Assembly (NCBI GenBank): GCA_031216915.1
Contig: CM062289.1
Coordinates: 449,444,866 to 449,508,865, forward strand
Source of the DNA: Pictodentalium vernedei
Lineage: Eukaryota; Mollusca; Scaphopoda; Dentaliida; Dentaliidae
Direction: 5' to 3'
Length of the DNA stretch: 64,000 bases
Part shown: piece after piece, positions 52,585 to 63,247 of the stretch
Layout of the letters: the number at the start of each line of letters is the position of its first letter
How positions within the stretch are numbered: position 1 is the stretch's first letter
Position numbers and translations under genes: made by a program
The notes under the pieces: model-generated
Seen by the model: only the letters and a program-made list of their open reading frames with translations
Databases searched by the model: none
Told to the model about the DNA's origin: nothing

Positions 52585-52770
52585 CGTCAATTTCATTGGG
52601 CAATTTCAAAACAAGACAATTTGATTGGCTGAACAAAATACAACTGGGTCACATTTTCATAATTTGCATAATTAGAGTTGTGAGCTTTCATTGGTCAATT
52701 TCAAAACTTGACAATTTGATTGGCTAAACAAAATACAACTGGGTCACATTTGCATAATTTCAGTAGGGAG
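52585..52770 (+). repeat. 110-bp tandem pair
   Basis: Two units share CAATTTCAAAAC(A/T)(A/T)GACAAT, TTGATTGGCT and CAAAATACAACTGGGTCACA. They lie between the LINE breakpoint and the next TTAA MITE. Confidence 0.85.
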
Positions 52771-52815
52771 AATTTACGTTATCTGTCCTATATAGGGTGG
52801 ATTATATTGTATTAA

Positions 52816-54673
52816 TCTTTTACCTACAAGAAAAACGCCATTAATTTTTTTTATATTTTCACTTTTTGCTTCCAAAACATAGGTTATGACCCCTCATTGG
52901 AACGAGCTCGCCGAGCTCGTTCCAAATGAGGGGTCATAACTTATGTTTTGGAAAAAAATGAAAGTGTCAATGACACTGCAGCTCAGCTTGTTAAGACATG
53001 TACATGTATAGTATGTGACACAGCAATGACAAACATCTAGGTAATGACCTGATAACAAAGGTACATATAAAGTATTGTAACGGTCTGTACATAAATACTG
53101 ACCGTAGCCTGTAACAAATGTATAGGTAAGGTATTGTAAAGGTAGGTGACAGTCAGATGCTAAACTAGAAAAGAAATCTTTGAGTCTCAGAGTGGGTCTG
53201 ACTGAACCCCAAAATATTTATTCTCATAGCACAGCGATAACAAAGGCACCCCAAAACACACTCGTTCCTGTTCCAAGGTGAAAACAAAGGTACCCAAGAA
53301 GTTTCGTGAAGATCAGTTCATAAATACAGCCTCTAGCCCGAGCCGTGTTGACATGTGCGCTTACAGTGTATAAGTAGCACTGAATAAATCAAAATTCATC
53401 TAATTTGCATAATTTCTGCACGAGAAAAAAACCCGTACTATATGTGATGTATTCCATGTTACTAAACATTCATACAAAAACTTATTCAAATCAGAACTTT
53501 CATACAGACGTTCTGTACAAAAGACTGATTGCACTAATTTTGGTACAAAATGGCTGCTGGTGGCCATCTTGAATTTTGGACTACACCCCAAAACACTCGT
53601 TCTCATCCCACGGTGATAACAAAGGTACCCAAGAAGTTTCGTAAAGATCGGTTCATAAATACGGCCTCTAGCCTGAGCCGTATAGAAGTTGTGTACAAAA
53701 AACTGATTAGACCTAATTGCGGTACAAAATGGCCACTGGCAGCCATCTTGAATTTTGGACCGCACCCAGAAACACCCGTTCTCGTCCCAGGGTGATAACA
53801 AAGGTACCCAAGACGTTTCGTGAAGATCGGTTCATAAATACAGACTCTAGCCCGAGCCGTATTGACATGTGTACTTACTGTGTGTAAGTAGCACTGAAAA
53901 AATCAAAGTTCATCTAATTTGCATAATTTCTGCACGAGAAAAAACCCCGTATTATATGTGATGTATCCCATGGTACTAAACATTCACACAAAAAATTTTT
54001 CAAATCAGCGCTTTCATATGGAAGTTCTGTGCAAAAATCTGATTGCACCTAATTTTGTACAAAATGGCTGCCATCGGCCATCTTGAATTTCGGACCGGAC
54101 CCCAAAACACTCGTTCTCGTCCCACGGTGATACCAAAGGTACCCAAGAAGTTTCGTAAAGATCGGTTCATAAATACGGCCTCTAGCCCGAGCCGTTTTGA
54201 CATTTGCACGTACAGTGCTGAAAGTAACACTAAATACATCAAAGTTAGTCCAATTTGCATAATTTATGCACGAGAAAAAACCCCGTATTATATGTGATGT
54301 ATCCCATGGTACTAAACATTCATACAAAAAATTATTCAAATCAGCTCTTTCATATGGAAGTTCTGCACAAAAATCTGATTGCACCTAATTTTGTACAAAA
54401 TGGCTGCCAGCGGCCAACTTGAATTTCGGATCGGACCCCAAAACACTCGTTCTCGTCCCACAGTCATAACAAAGGTACCCAAGAAGTTTCGTAAAGATCA
54501 GTTCATAAATACGGCCTCTAGCCCGAGCCGTATTGAATTGTTGACGGACAGACGGACGACTGGCCATGGCATAAGCTCAAATTTGGCTTCGCCAAAGTTG
54601 AGCTAAAAATGAAATTTTTAGTTATACGAAGATTTTTTCCAAGTGCCGTCTGCAACTCAAGTTAGGTGATGGG
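52816..54673 (-). mobile_element. TTAA hairpin MITE split by a 1.64-kb insertion
   Basis: TTAA at 52812-52815 and 54674-54677. The left part carries the hairpin (GACCCCTCATTGGAACGAGC and inverse) and the right part GTGCCGTCTGCAACTCAAGT, the decayed family end. Between them is the element 52964-54604. Confidence 0.83.
52964..54604 (+). mobile_element. 1.64-kb element with 330-bp internal modules and end hairpin
   Basis: AAAAATGAAA is duplicated exactly at 52954-52963 and 54605-54614. Inside, a module with AACACTCGTTCTCGTCCCAC, AAGGTACCCAAGAAGTTTCG and CGGCCTCTAGCCCGAGCCGT recurs near 53250, 53590, 53770, 54105 and 54440, with ATGGCTGC(C/T) and GCCATCTTGAATTT before each. The 3' end is GACGGACAGACGGACGA, then the hairpin AGCTCAAATTTGGC, TTCG, GCCAAAGTTGAGCT. 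The left end has AGCTCAGCTTGTT near 52985, a possible partial inverse. Modular tandem interiors and an end hairpin recall non-autonomous Helitron/Helentron or MULE-type elements; class not settled. Confidence 0.7.
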
Positions 54674-54722
54674 TTAAAACGTCATACTAAGTGGCTAATT
54701 TGTGCGTGTGTGTGTCATATGA

Positions 54723-54860
54723 TAAATAGAATATGAAATGAGTCTTTTTCTCATATAATATTTATGAAACTCGTCCGAATTTCCGCTTGGGCTCGCCAAA
54801 ACGGAAAATTCTTAGACTCGTTTCATAAATATTGTATGAGAAAAACACTCATTCTATATC
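54723..54860. repeat. Inverted repeat, about 48-bp arms
   Basis: AGAATATGAAATGAGTCTTT, then CTCATATAATATTTATGAAA, and the inverse TTTCATAAATATTGTATGAG with AACACTCATTCTATA, around a 40-base centre. It abuts the point where the LINE resumes. Confidence 0.88.
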
Positions 54861-56367
54861 CTCTATATACGCTGCTTTTGTCGGTTTCCGTAAAGCGCTC
54901 GATTCTGTTGATAGATCGATAGTGTTTAGAAAAATGGAAGCTTTTGGAATGAAAGGTAACTGTTCGAGATTATTAAATCCCTATATGAATCAAGTTACTA
55001 TGTCACAAAAACAAGCAAAGGTTTAGGGTCGCCTACGTTATCAACAATAGGGGATCGCCAGGGTTGTATTTTATCACCCAACTTATTTAAAATATTCATA
55101 GATGATATCGAACGTTCCTTTGATGCAACTTGTGATCCAGTTAAAATAGGTGATGTGTCCGTTAAGCATATCATGTTTGCGGATGGCCTTGTATTAGTCT
55201 CGGATAGTCCTGACGGTCGTCAACGATGTTTGGAGAAGTTACAAAATTTTACCCATATTAATGCATTATCTATTAATACGAATAAGACAAAATGCATGGT
55301 ATTTAGGGCGCGAGCAGCAAATCGAGACCCTACATTTTCCATAAATAACAACCCCCTAGAAAATGTTGATGCATATAATTATCTTGGAATAATGTTCAAA
55401 AATTCAGCAACGATCACTCAAGCAATTTCTGAACAGAGTGCGAAAGGTCGGAGAACAATGTTTTCCTACTTAGCGCTTGTCATAGAACTGCCTCGCTTCC
55501 TGTCGGAACTTCTCTGAAAATGTTTCACAAATTAATAAAGCCCGTTGTCTTATATGGTTGTGAGTTATGGAATATGGAGATAACTGAAAAGAATATGAAT
55601 CGTCTTGACTGCGAATAACTACACATTACATTTTGTAAACAATTATTGGTAGTTGGAAAACATGCATGCAATAATGCTGTTAGGGCTGAACTGGGAAGTT
55701 ACCCATATACACTGATATGCTTTGTCGTATGGCATCTTACGTTAACAAATTAGCATCAGTCTCAAGTAACACACTTTTGCTAAATGCTGCTACCGAACAC
55801 ATGAATCTAACTTCAAACAAATCGATTTTCAAAACTTTGGAATCTTTTGGAATTAATAAGCATATTAGTGTTGATAGTTTAGCATCCTGTAATATACATT
55901 AAATGTATCAGCATACAGAAATGAACTTTACGCAAAGTTCAAATACACGCGGATAACAGTAAACTAAGAACATATTGTCTCTTTAAGAGCAAGTTTGAGC
56001 TTGAACCATATCCTGTGTATACGAATTCAAGTGATGATAGGTCCGAATAAGTAATCGTTGCCTTGCTATCGAAAAGGGACGGCATCATCAACCTTCCATT
56101 GAACTTGAAAATAGGTTATGCTCTGTTTGTTCAATGAGAAAAATTGAAGATGAGAAACATTTCATAATGGAGTGTCCTGCATATGTCGAATTAAGAACTA
56201 TATTATTTGACACCATGCAGAGATATCATACGATCTTCGGTGAATTAAATATAGATGAACAAATGAATCTAATTACATCAAATAATTGTCTAGAAATTGT
56301 ATCGAAAGTTCGCAGGGTAATCCGACAGTTCTTTGATACCCGGCAATTGCTGCTAAGTACTTTATAA
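54858..56367 (+). mobile_element. LINE reverse transcriptase, C-terminal part and CCHC tail
   Basis: Resumes with AAFVGFRKALDSVDRSIVFR (RT motif A, catalytic Asp in the ALDSVD block), RQGCILSPNLFKIFIDDIER (motif B), then VKHIMFADGLVLVSDS, where the usual FADD/YADD of motif C reads FADG: the second Asp is replaced by Gly. SINTNKTKCMVFRARA and NVDAYNYLGIMFKNSATITQ (motifs D/E) follow. A frame change near 55515 leads to IKPVVLYGCELWNME and KHACNNAVRAELGSYPYT. The tail is LCSVCSMRKIEDEKHFIMEC, a CCHC knuckle, ending DTRQLLLSTL at 56367. Multiple frame changes; a dead copy. With the upstream pieces it makes one LINE spread over 9 kb. Confidence 0.9.
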
Positions 56368-56619
56368 TCGTTTGCACATTAAGATTTTCGTGTCACATAT
56401 TTGAATTATAATTCATATATATGTATGTGTTCTTTTCTTTTTGTATATGTTCATCGTTGTTATGCAATCTGTCCATATGGATGTTTTATTGCAATTAAAT
56501 TTATCTTTATCACGATGGAAGTTATTTTAAAATGCAGAATATATATATTTTTCTTGATGCCTTCCCGCCTTCTCTAATTTGGAGATACCTGTAAAAGGTG
56601 TGAAAGTGGGGTAACTTAA

Positions 56620-56864
56620 CCCTTTACCTAACCTGAAAAGCAGACGACACTCTCCAAAAAAATTCTTGAATAACTGGGTTTTTTTCATTTTTTGTCTCAA
56701 AAACATAGGTTATGACCCCTCATTGGAACGAGCTCGACGAGCTCGTTCCAATGAGGGGTCATAACCTATGTTTTTGAGACGAAAAATGAAAAAATAATGA
56801 AAAATCAATTGGCGATTTTTGAGAATAGCGCTGGTCGGTTTTGGCCGTTACGTTGGGTAAAGGG
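56620..56864 (+). mobile_element. TTAA hairpin MITE
   Basis: TTAA at 56616-56619 and 56865-56868. Full length, with the matched apex CTCATTGGAACGAGCTCGAC and inverse. It sits about 250 bp past the LINE stop. Confidence 0.9.
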
Positions 56865-56879
56865 TTAAAGGCCTACTGT

Positions 56880-57390
56880 ACGAGGCATATTCCGAAAGCA
56901 AGTCTAAAATACACGCGTCACAAAGGGTGTTGTGTGTTTGTTTGTTTTTCAGGGTTGTGGCCTATACACTGTACCAAGACGAAAAGTAGTCACATTTGTT
57001 ACAAGGCAGTACATGAATTCGAAAGACGCTGTTTCCTATTTTAGAAGATTGGGAGTGTTCGATTTTCAACCTACTCGAGTCGAATACCTACTCCTCTTCT
57101 ACCACGTGTCACATGCGCATTGTTATAGCCAACGGGAGCAAGTTTGGCTAAAATTAGTTCATCTCCATCGTCGCCATGTAACCAGGTTTCTATAACAGCG
57201 AGTTATATTTATCCTCAACGAACTGGCAAATACCGGTGGTAGTTTCTTTGACCGATCTAAAGTTGTAAAGAGCCAAGGTTTTGCAAGTTTGAGGTAAATT
57301 ACAGTCAGATTTGTTGGTATCCCCTGTAATTTTGTGAACCTTTTTTCTCTAGGTGGAATGGCGAGAACCAGCACACGAAATGTTCTTCGC
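56880..57390 (-). mobile_element. LINE endonuclease fragment, N-terminal half
   Basis: On the minus strand, across frames, one reads LALYNFRSVKETTTGICQFV and EDKYNSLL, then TWLHGDDGDELILAKLAPV-like sequence (KPGYMATMEMN in one frame) and NNAHVTRGRRGVGI. These correspond to the LNARS.KNK..I, L.LTETWL and H..R..RRGGGV blocks of APE endonucleases in CR1/L2-type LINEs. Strongly decayed. The plus-strand frame at 56932-57195 is its antisense shadow. Confidence 0.7.
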
Positions 57391-57532
57391 TTTAAACTTA
57401 TAAGATTTATTAAAAAAAAAACAATATTCTTGCCTCAGTATTTCGGCTGGTCTGTACAAAACTACAAATGTGTGTTGCTTGCTTTGCAGTTAAAAAACAG
57501 TCTATTACTTTGACAGGTGACGATGCTCATAG

Positions 57533-58038
57533 CAGGGCTTAAATCTCGACGAGAATCCGAGAATCGATTCACGCAACGATTCGCGCAACAAAACCAGCGA
57601 GAAACCATGTAGATTCTCGCTGCACCTCTGTTAGGATTGGCGTGAAAATAATTGAGTCAATTTAACCCTTTACTTAACACAGTGACAGCAAATTAACCAA
57701 CACAAGTCTGAAATATCCTGACACTTTGTCAACAAAATTGTACAAATATGGCTGTCATTGCAATCGGCTCTATTAGCCGATTCCACTGACACCCATTTTT
57801 GTAAGGTTTTATTGGTAAATATTGTTTATTTTTAAGAAAATATAAAATTTAGTTTATGTTTTAAGAATAAAAAGCTGTGTTGGGTAAAGGGTTAGCATGT
57901 ATTATTGTTATACAACAGGGGTTCAACCATGCTGGTCCCATTGGATCCTGGGATACTCCTAGCAGGTACAGATTCTAGAAACCAGTTTCGAGAGAATCCA
58001 AATAGATTCTCCCAAATTTAGATGAAATATAAGCCCTG
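57533..58038 (+). mobile_element. hAT-like MITE, CAGGGCTTA termini
   Basis: CAGGGCTTAAATCTCGACGA at the left and GATGAAATATAAGCCCTG at the right, with GAGAATC or GATTCTC blocks inside both ends. An 8-bp target duplication is not evident. Contains a TTAA MITE at 57666-57891. Confidence 0.7.
57666..57891 (+). mobile_element. TTAA hairpin MITE, different core
   Basis: CCCTTTACTTAACACAGTGA and TGTGTTGGGTAAAGGG ends with TTAA and TTAG flanks. The core, AAATATGGCTGTCATTGCAA and its rough inverse, is unrelated to GACCCCTC but akin to the hairpin at 34709-34761. Confidence 0.8.
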
Positions 58039-58289
58039 CACAGTGAAGGAGTATAAAGGTTTTAACAGCGAAATAACTGTCGCTTTATAGGAGTATGAAT
58101 GCCCGTTGGGCCAACCCACGAGAACACAAAATGTCCATCTGTAGAAATTACTTTCCAATTACGTGCCTGGGAAAACAAACAGTTCTCTGATAAATGGGTG
58201 GGACTGAGCAAAGACATTCAAACGATAAGAAACTTATTCACCAGTTTGTTAATAAGAGTACCGCCTAGCGTGGGTAAATATACCCGTTA

Positions 58290-59340
58290 GACATTTTGAA
58301 TTGCATCAACTTTGGTTAGGATCAAATAATCTAAACTGGAGTTATTGGTAGGAAACAAACTGGAGCTGTCACGATTTTTTAATTTAGGAATCGATTAATC
58401 GTCGCAAATAATCGATAATAATCGATTAATCGTACCTAGATGACCCCCCCCCCTTCCCCCTCACCCCTTCTCTCTGAAGTCGATAAAAAATGAAGTTCAA
58501 GTCAGTTGTCCTACCTCGGGTAAACAACGAAGACGATCCTCTTTTAGGTTCATTCAAAGCTTTGATGTTCTGAACTTTTGAACCGTCAGTGCAATAATCA
58601 AGACCGGTCGGCAGTTGCGTACTTCGCAACTGCCGACCGGTCTTGATTATTACACTGACGGTTCAAAAGTTCAGAACATCAAAGCTTTGATGAATGTACC
58701 TGAAAGACAAATGCTTCCAACGGCTTCTTGGGGTTTAACATCGATGTTCTTAACTCTTTACGTTTAGAAACAATAGTTTTTTCATCAAATTTTATTTTAA
58801 TTATTAAACGTCGAAAGCGGGATACAATTTACCGATTATTCGACAACGAAAAATACTAATCGATTTCGCCGTGACCGATCAACAATCGATTAATCGATTA
58901 ATCGTGACAGTCCTAAAACAAACAATGTTAATAGACGATCGATTTCTAAGTCGAAAAAGGACCATAACTCATTTAAAATAAACAGACGGAAACCATAATA
59001 TCAAACGTGGCCTGTATTGCTTACTGGATAATACACATACCAACTTTGGTTGTGATCAAATGATCCAAACTGGTGTTATCGGTCGGAAACTAAAGGTGTT
59101 ATTAGATGGTCGAATTCTGAATCGAAAAAGGGTCGTACTCATGTGCAAATGACTGGACGGAACCCATAATCAAATTTAGCCTGTATTACCAGCTGGGTAA
59201 TGCACATAACAACTTTGGTTGAGATCAAAGAATTGAAACTGGAGTTACCGGTCGGAAACCAATAATGTTAACGGGGGACGGACGGACAGACGGGTGGACG
59301 AACAAAATGTCTACATAAAAAAACTCAACTCAACCAAGCA
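58290..59340 (+). repeat. Degenerate 170-bp units ending in GGACGG-rich tract
   Basis: CAACTTTGGTT(A/G)(G/T)GATCAAA, CTGG(A/T)GTTA(T/C)(T/C)GGT and GGAAAC recur near 58307, 59040 and 59210. The array ends GACGGACGGACAGACGGG and AAAAACTCAACTC. Related in plan to 44978-45667. A hAT MITE interrupts the first unit. Confidence 0.65.
58361..58915. mobile_element. hAT MITE with AATCGATTAATCG ends
   Basis: TGGAGCTGTCACGATT at the left and AATCGTGACAGTCCTA at the right, flanked by a perfect 8-bp AAACAAAC (58353-58360 and 58916-58923). The uninterrupted host sequence is seen at 59234-59255. The centre is a hairpin of about 70-bp arms (58545-58705; ACCGGTCGGCAGTTGCG near the apex). No transposase. Confidence 0.93.
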
Positions 59341-59637
59341 AATGTAAGAAAATTTGATATCCTTAAAGAAAATTAAATTATTACACATTCATCGGGATGC
59401 TTACAAAGCAAGAAACTGATCTTTTTAATCGCCATGAAACGCTGAACGAAGGCTTTATACTGTAAATATGGTGATTTTTATTGGAGACGATAACTCCCAG
59501 CACGATAATTCCATTCAAAATCTGAACAGAGTATGCCTTGTCTAAGGGGTAGGGTCCATGATAAAATTACCCTCGACAAATACGCCTCGATAAAATCCAC
59601 CCCGACAAAATCTCTTTCAATCTCTTATCAAATTTAA

Positions 59638-60204
59638 CCCTTTGATACTTGTGTACGTCTTATACAAAATCAAACAGCGCGTTGATACTTTGTGGTCATT
59701 TGTTTTGTTATTATTTTTTAAAGTTTTAACCTCAATTCCTATTTTCTCCCGAATAGTGCCGAGTGACAACCGTTGAGCAAAATGTTATCGCAGCTTAAAA
59801 TACTAATATAATCCTGCTGTCAAGACTTCTTAACTGGTTGAGTGCTAGAAGCCCTATCAAGGCTTTCAAAAAATGAGGATACCAGAGCAGAAGCCAACAC
59901 TTTCCTTGCCTATTTTTCATATTCAGTCAAACACAAATAATATTTTGTTTATATAAATTTGTTTTATTACAAATTATTGGAGAGTGCCTGTAGGCACTCT
60001 CCAATAATGTGTAATAAAACTAGTTTTGAATAACCAATTCAGACCACTAAAAATAATCTAGCCCTCAACCAGATAATCGCTAATGTCAAAAATATCTTGT
60101 TATTTGTACTTTCCAACGTTTGACGTCAAATTTTAAAAAAAAACGTTGAAGAAACTGAATTCCCAGTGACGTTTGAACGTGAGGATAATTAAAGTCTCAA
60201 AGGG
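59638..60204 (+). mobile_element. TTAA element with CCCTTTGA ends
   Basis: TTAA at 59634-59637 and 60205-60208 around CCCTTTGATACTTGTGTACG and AATTAAAGTCTCAAAGGG. The ends resemble the main TTAA family for 6-7 bases only. A family C MITE (59831-60074) is nested inside. Confidence 0.7.
59831..60074 (+). mobile_element. AACTGG MITE (family C), uninterrupted copy
   Basis: TAACTGGTTGAGTGCTAGAA and CTAGCCCTCAACCAG ends with the hairpin TTACAAATTATTGGAGAGTG at 59973. This is the empty-site reference that dates the Tc1 and pogo insertions in the copy at 6881-9083. Confidence 0.88.
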
Positions 60205-60483
60205 TTAACACAAGCTCAGGGATAGACAAACTGAAAATTTAAAATAAACCAACAAAGAATATTGCGTATCCCTTTCTATCCAAGGAAACCTCATCCCCAC
60301 TGCGCATGCGCAGTCATTTGTCAATGTTTATTTTTAACTCGTAGAGTGATGAATTATTTTCGGTCGTTAAATTTGATCCCTTGTTTTTGACTTTTGCCAA
60401 GATGCAAACTCCCAAAAATTGTAGCAAGGCAAATCCACACAAACTCAAACTCAATATTTCATTCAAAAAATATGAAGCACACC

Positions 60484-61308
60484 CAGGGACGTGGCTGGAG
60501 GTTTCCGATTGGTGGGTGTAGGGTAGTGAATTTCCAACTAGGGAGGAGCGGGGGTGGGGGCACCTACCTACCGATAAAGATTTTGAAAATGAAGCAATGA
60601 GAGGGGGCATAAAATTGATTTTAGTAACTGAAATGCCAACACATTTATGATAGAATTATCAGGTTATTATTATTTGGTATTATTTTGGGGAATTGAATAT
60701 GTGCAAAACAAATGCTCAAGCTAAGAACTTTGAGCAATTCACATTGTCCTAACATTAAATCTGATCTTATGCAGGAATGATCAGTGCCACCCCCTATAGT
60801 ATACTATTTACTAAACTTAGTGACATATATGTATTTGTGACCATTATTTACGTATACTGTGAATAAAATGATCTGAATATCGGAATTGTCTGATCAATTG
60901 TCCATGTTTCATCATTTTGTTACTGTGAATGATGGAAATTAACTCAGGAGAACGATTTTACATGATGTGATTTTCTTGAAGAGCATTTGGAGGATTTTTT
61001 TTTATTACGATAAGTAAACGTACTATAGAAATGTCGTACCGATTGACATCATGCATACTTATGAAGCTAGATATTGCGAACACTGTAGTTGTGAATAATA
61101 ACAGTTAAAATTTTTTGCCGATTTGAAACAGAGTTGGAATTTTAGAAAGTAAAGGAGACATCAGCATCGCCAAAGAAGCTCTAAAATCCAGATAGATGGA
61201 ATTTCCATCTACTCATGACTTGCCCTTCGAATTTCCAACTTTTAGAAATTTTGGCCAGGATTGGGGGGGGGAGGGTGGCACCCCCCCCCCCCTGTCGTCA
61301 AGTCCCTG
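60484..61308 (+). mobile_element. hAT-like element CAGGGACGTGGC, duplicate 1
   Basis: CAGGGACGTGGCTGGAGG at the left and TGTCGTCAAGTCCCTG at the right, with a G-rich block after the left end and G and C runs before the right end (61263-61292). Of the same class as 39519-40289 (CAGGGATGTGGCTAGAGG). AGCACAC and AGCACAT lie on either side but are offset by 4 bases. Confidence 0.75.
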
Positions 61309-61635
61309 CCTGAGCACATCCACAGAATATGAAGCCTTTAACGGCACCTACACTTTAGAATAAAGACCAATTAAGGGCTTCCAGTACTCTCCCAGTTAAC
61401 GAACACAAGAATAAAATGTCTAAGTTTAGTATTGTTCAGTTGATCTTCCTTTCACGAGTACATTCTGGTTTTGTAACCACGTACCCTTCCAATGGGCTAG
61501 TAGATAACTGGACAGGTTTGTAATTTAGGTCTTCAAAATACTCCACGAATCAGGACAGTGGGAGTACAATTCATTAGACATAGAATAATCCCTGAATAAA
61601 GGAAAACAAAAAATATTAAACAAAAACAGCACACC

Positions 61636-62474
61636 CAGGGACGTGGCTGGAGGTTTCCGATTGGTGGGTGTAGGGTAGTGAATTTCCAACTAGGGAGGAG
61701 CGTGGGGGGGGGGGGGGGCACCTACCTACCGATAAAGATTTTGAAAATGAAGCAATGAGAGGGGGCATAAAATTGATTTTAGTGACTGAAATGCCAACAC
61801 ATTTATGATAGAATTATCAGGTTATTATTATTTGGTATTATTTTGGGGAATTGAATATGTGCAAAACAAATGCTCAAGCTAAGAACTTTGAGCAATTCAC
61901 ATTGTCCTAACATTAAATCTGATCTTATGCAGGAATGATCAGTGCCACCCCCTATAGTATACTATTTACTAAACTTAGTGACATATATGTATTTGTGACC
62001 ATTATTTACGTATACTGTGAATAAAATGATCTGAATATCGGAATTGTCTGATCAATTGTCCATGTTTCATCATTTTGTAACTGTGAATGATGGAAATTAA
62101 CTCAGGAGAACGATTTTACATGATGTGATTTTCTTGAAGAGCATTTGGAGGATTTTTTTTTATTACGATAAGTAAACGTACTATAGAAATGTCGTACCGA
62201 TTGACATCATGCATACTTATGAAGCTAGATATTGCGAACACTGTAGTTGTGAATAATAACAGTTAAAATTTTTTGCCGATTTGAAACAGAGTTGGAATTT
62301 TAGAAAGTAAAGGAGACATCAGCATCGCCAAAGAAGCTCTAAAATCCAGATAGATGGAATTTCCATCTACTCATGACTTGCCCTTCGAATTTCCAACTTT
62401 TAGAAATTTTGGCCAGGATTGGGGGGGGGGGGGGGTGGGAGGGTGGCACCCCCCCCCCTGTCGTCACGTCCCTG
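61636..62474 (+). mobile_element. hAT-like element CAGGGACGTGGC, duplicate 2
   Basis: Copy of 60484-61308 produced by the tandem duplication. The G runs at about 61703-61718 and 62419-62433 are longer than in duplicate 1. Confidence 0.78.
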
Positions 62475-62795
62475 ACTGAGCACATCCACAGAATATGAAG
62501 CCTTTAACGGCACCTACACTTTAGAATAAAGACCAATTAAGGGCTTCCAGTACTCTCCCAGTTAACGAACACAAGAATAAAATGTCTAAGTTTAGTATTG
62601 TTCAGTTGATCTTCCTTTCACGAGTACATTCTGGTTTTGTAACCACGTACCCTTCCAATGGGCTAGTAGATAACTGGACAGGTTTGTAATTTAGGTCTTC
62701 AAAATACTCCACGAATCAGGAAAGTGGGAGTACAATTCATTAGACATAGAATAATCCCTGAATAAAGGAAAACAAAAAATATTAAATAAAAACAA

Positions 62796-63245
62796 CTCCC
62801 CAAAACAAAAATAGAAAGAAAACAATCCACAGTCGGAAAGGGATTATGATAAATTTCTTTGACACTCCAGTTTGAACCGAAAGATTTTAAAAAAAGGGTT
62901 ATGCACGAAATGTTTGGATAACCTTTAGAGGAACTTGACGCAGGTGTATCCAATTTGTGCATCCCTGCAGGCCCCTTCACTTTAAAAAATACCTATTAAT
63001 ATCATTCTCTGATACATAAAAACGTATGAAAAAATCACAAAGACACACACACCTTTCGAATTGTGAATTTTATTTATTTTATTTTTCAACTATCCGGTTT
63101 ATTAGTAATTAACGTCATAATGTAATCAGAGACGTAAGAAGCACTTCGAAATTGGGGTGGGGTGGTCACGGTCATACAGTGACAACCACACACTGATATA
63201 TATGTATACATATATATATGCCTCAAGGGCATGGTAGAAATACAA
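62796..63245. other. No feature seen
   Basis: AT-rich sequence with a short TATATATGTATACATATATA palindrome at about 63198-63220. No gene. Confidence 0.5.
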
Positions 63246-63247
63246 TA

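Larger units (their letters stand above)
60336..62575 (+). mobile_element. AACTGG MITE (family C), broken up by duplication
   Basis: The left end TTAACTCGTAGAGTGATG lies at 60336. A right end GTACTCTCCCAGTTAACG occurs twice (about 61390 and 62553) because of the 1.15-kb duplication. The GCAAGGCAAATCCACACAAA block at 60423 is family C sequence. Confidence 0.6.
60477..62795 (+). repeat. 1.15-kb tandem duplication, near-identical
   Basis: Unit 1 (60477-61628) and unit 2 (61629-62795) are almost identical; the differences noticed are lengths of G/C runs and a few single bases (for example TCAAGTCCCTGCCTG against TCACGTCCCTGACTG). This is the youngest large rearrangement in the window, or possibly an assembly duplicate. 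Confidence 0.93.

Noticed and set aside
56932-57195. Plus-strand 87-codon frame preceded by a good acceptor-like TTTGTTTTTCAG
   Set aside because: The opposite strand carries decayed but recognisable LINE endonuclease blocks (NFRSVKETTTGICQFV, HVTRGRRG), so the plus-strand frame is an antisense shadow.
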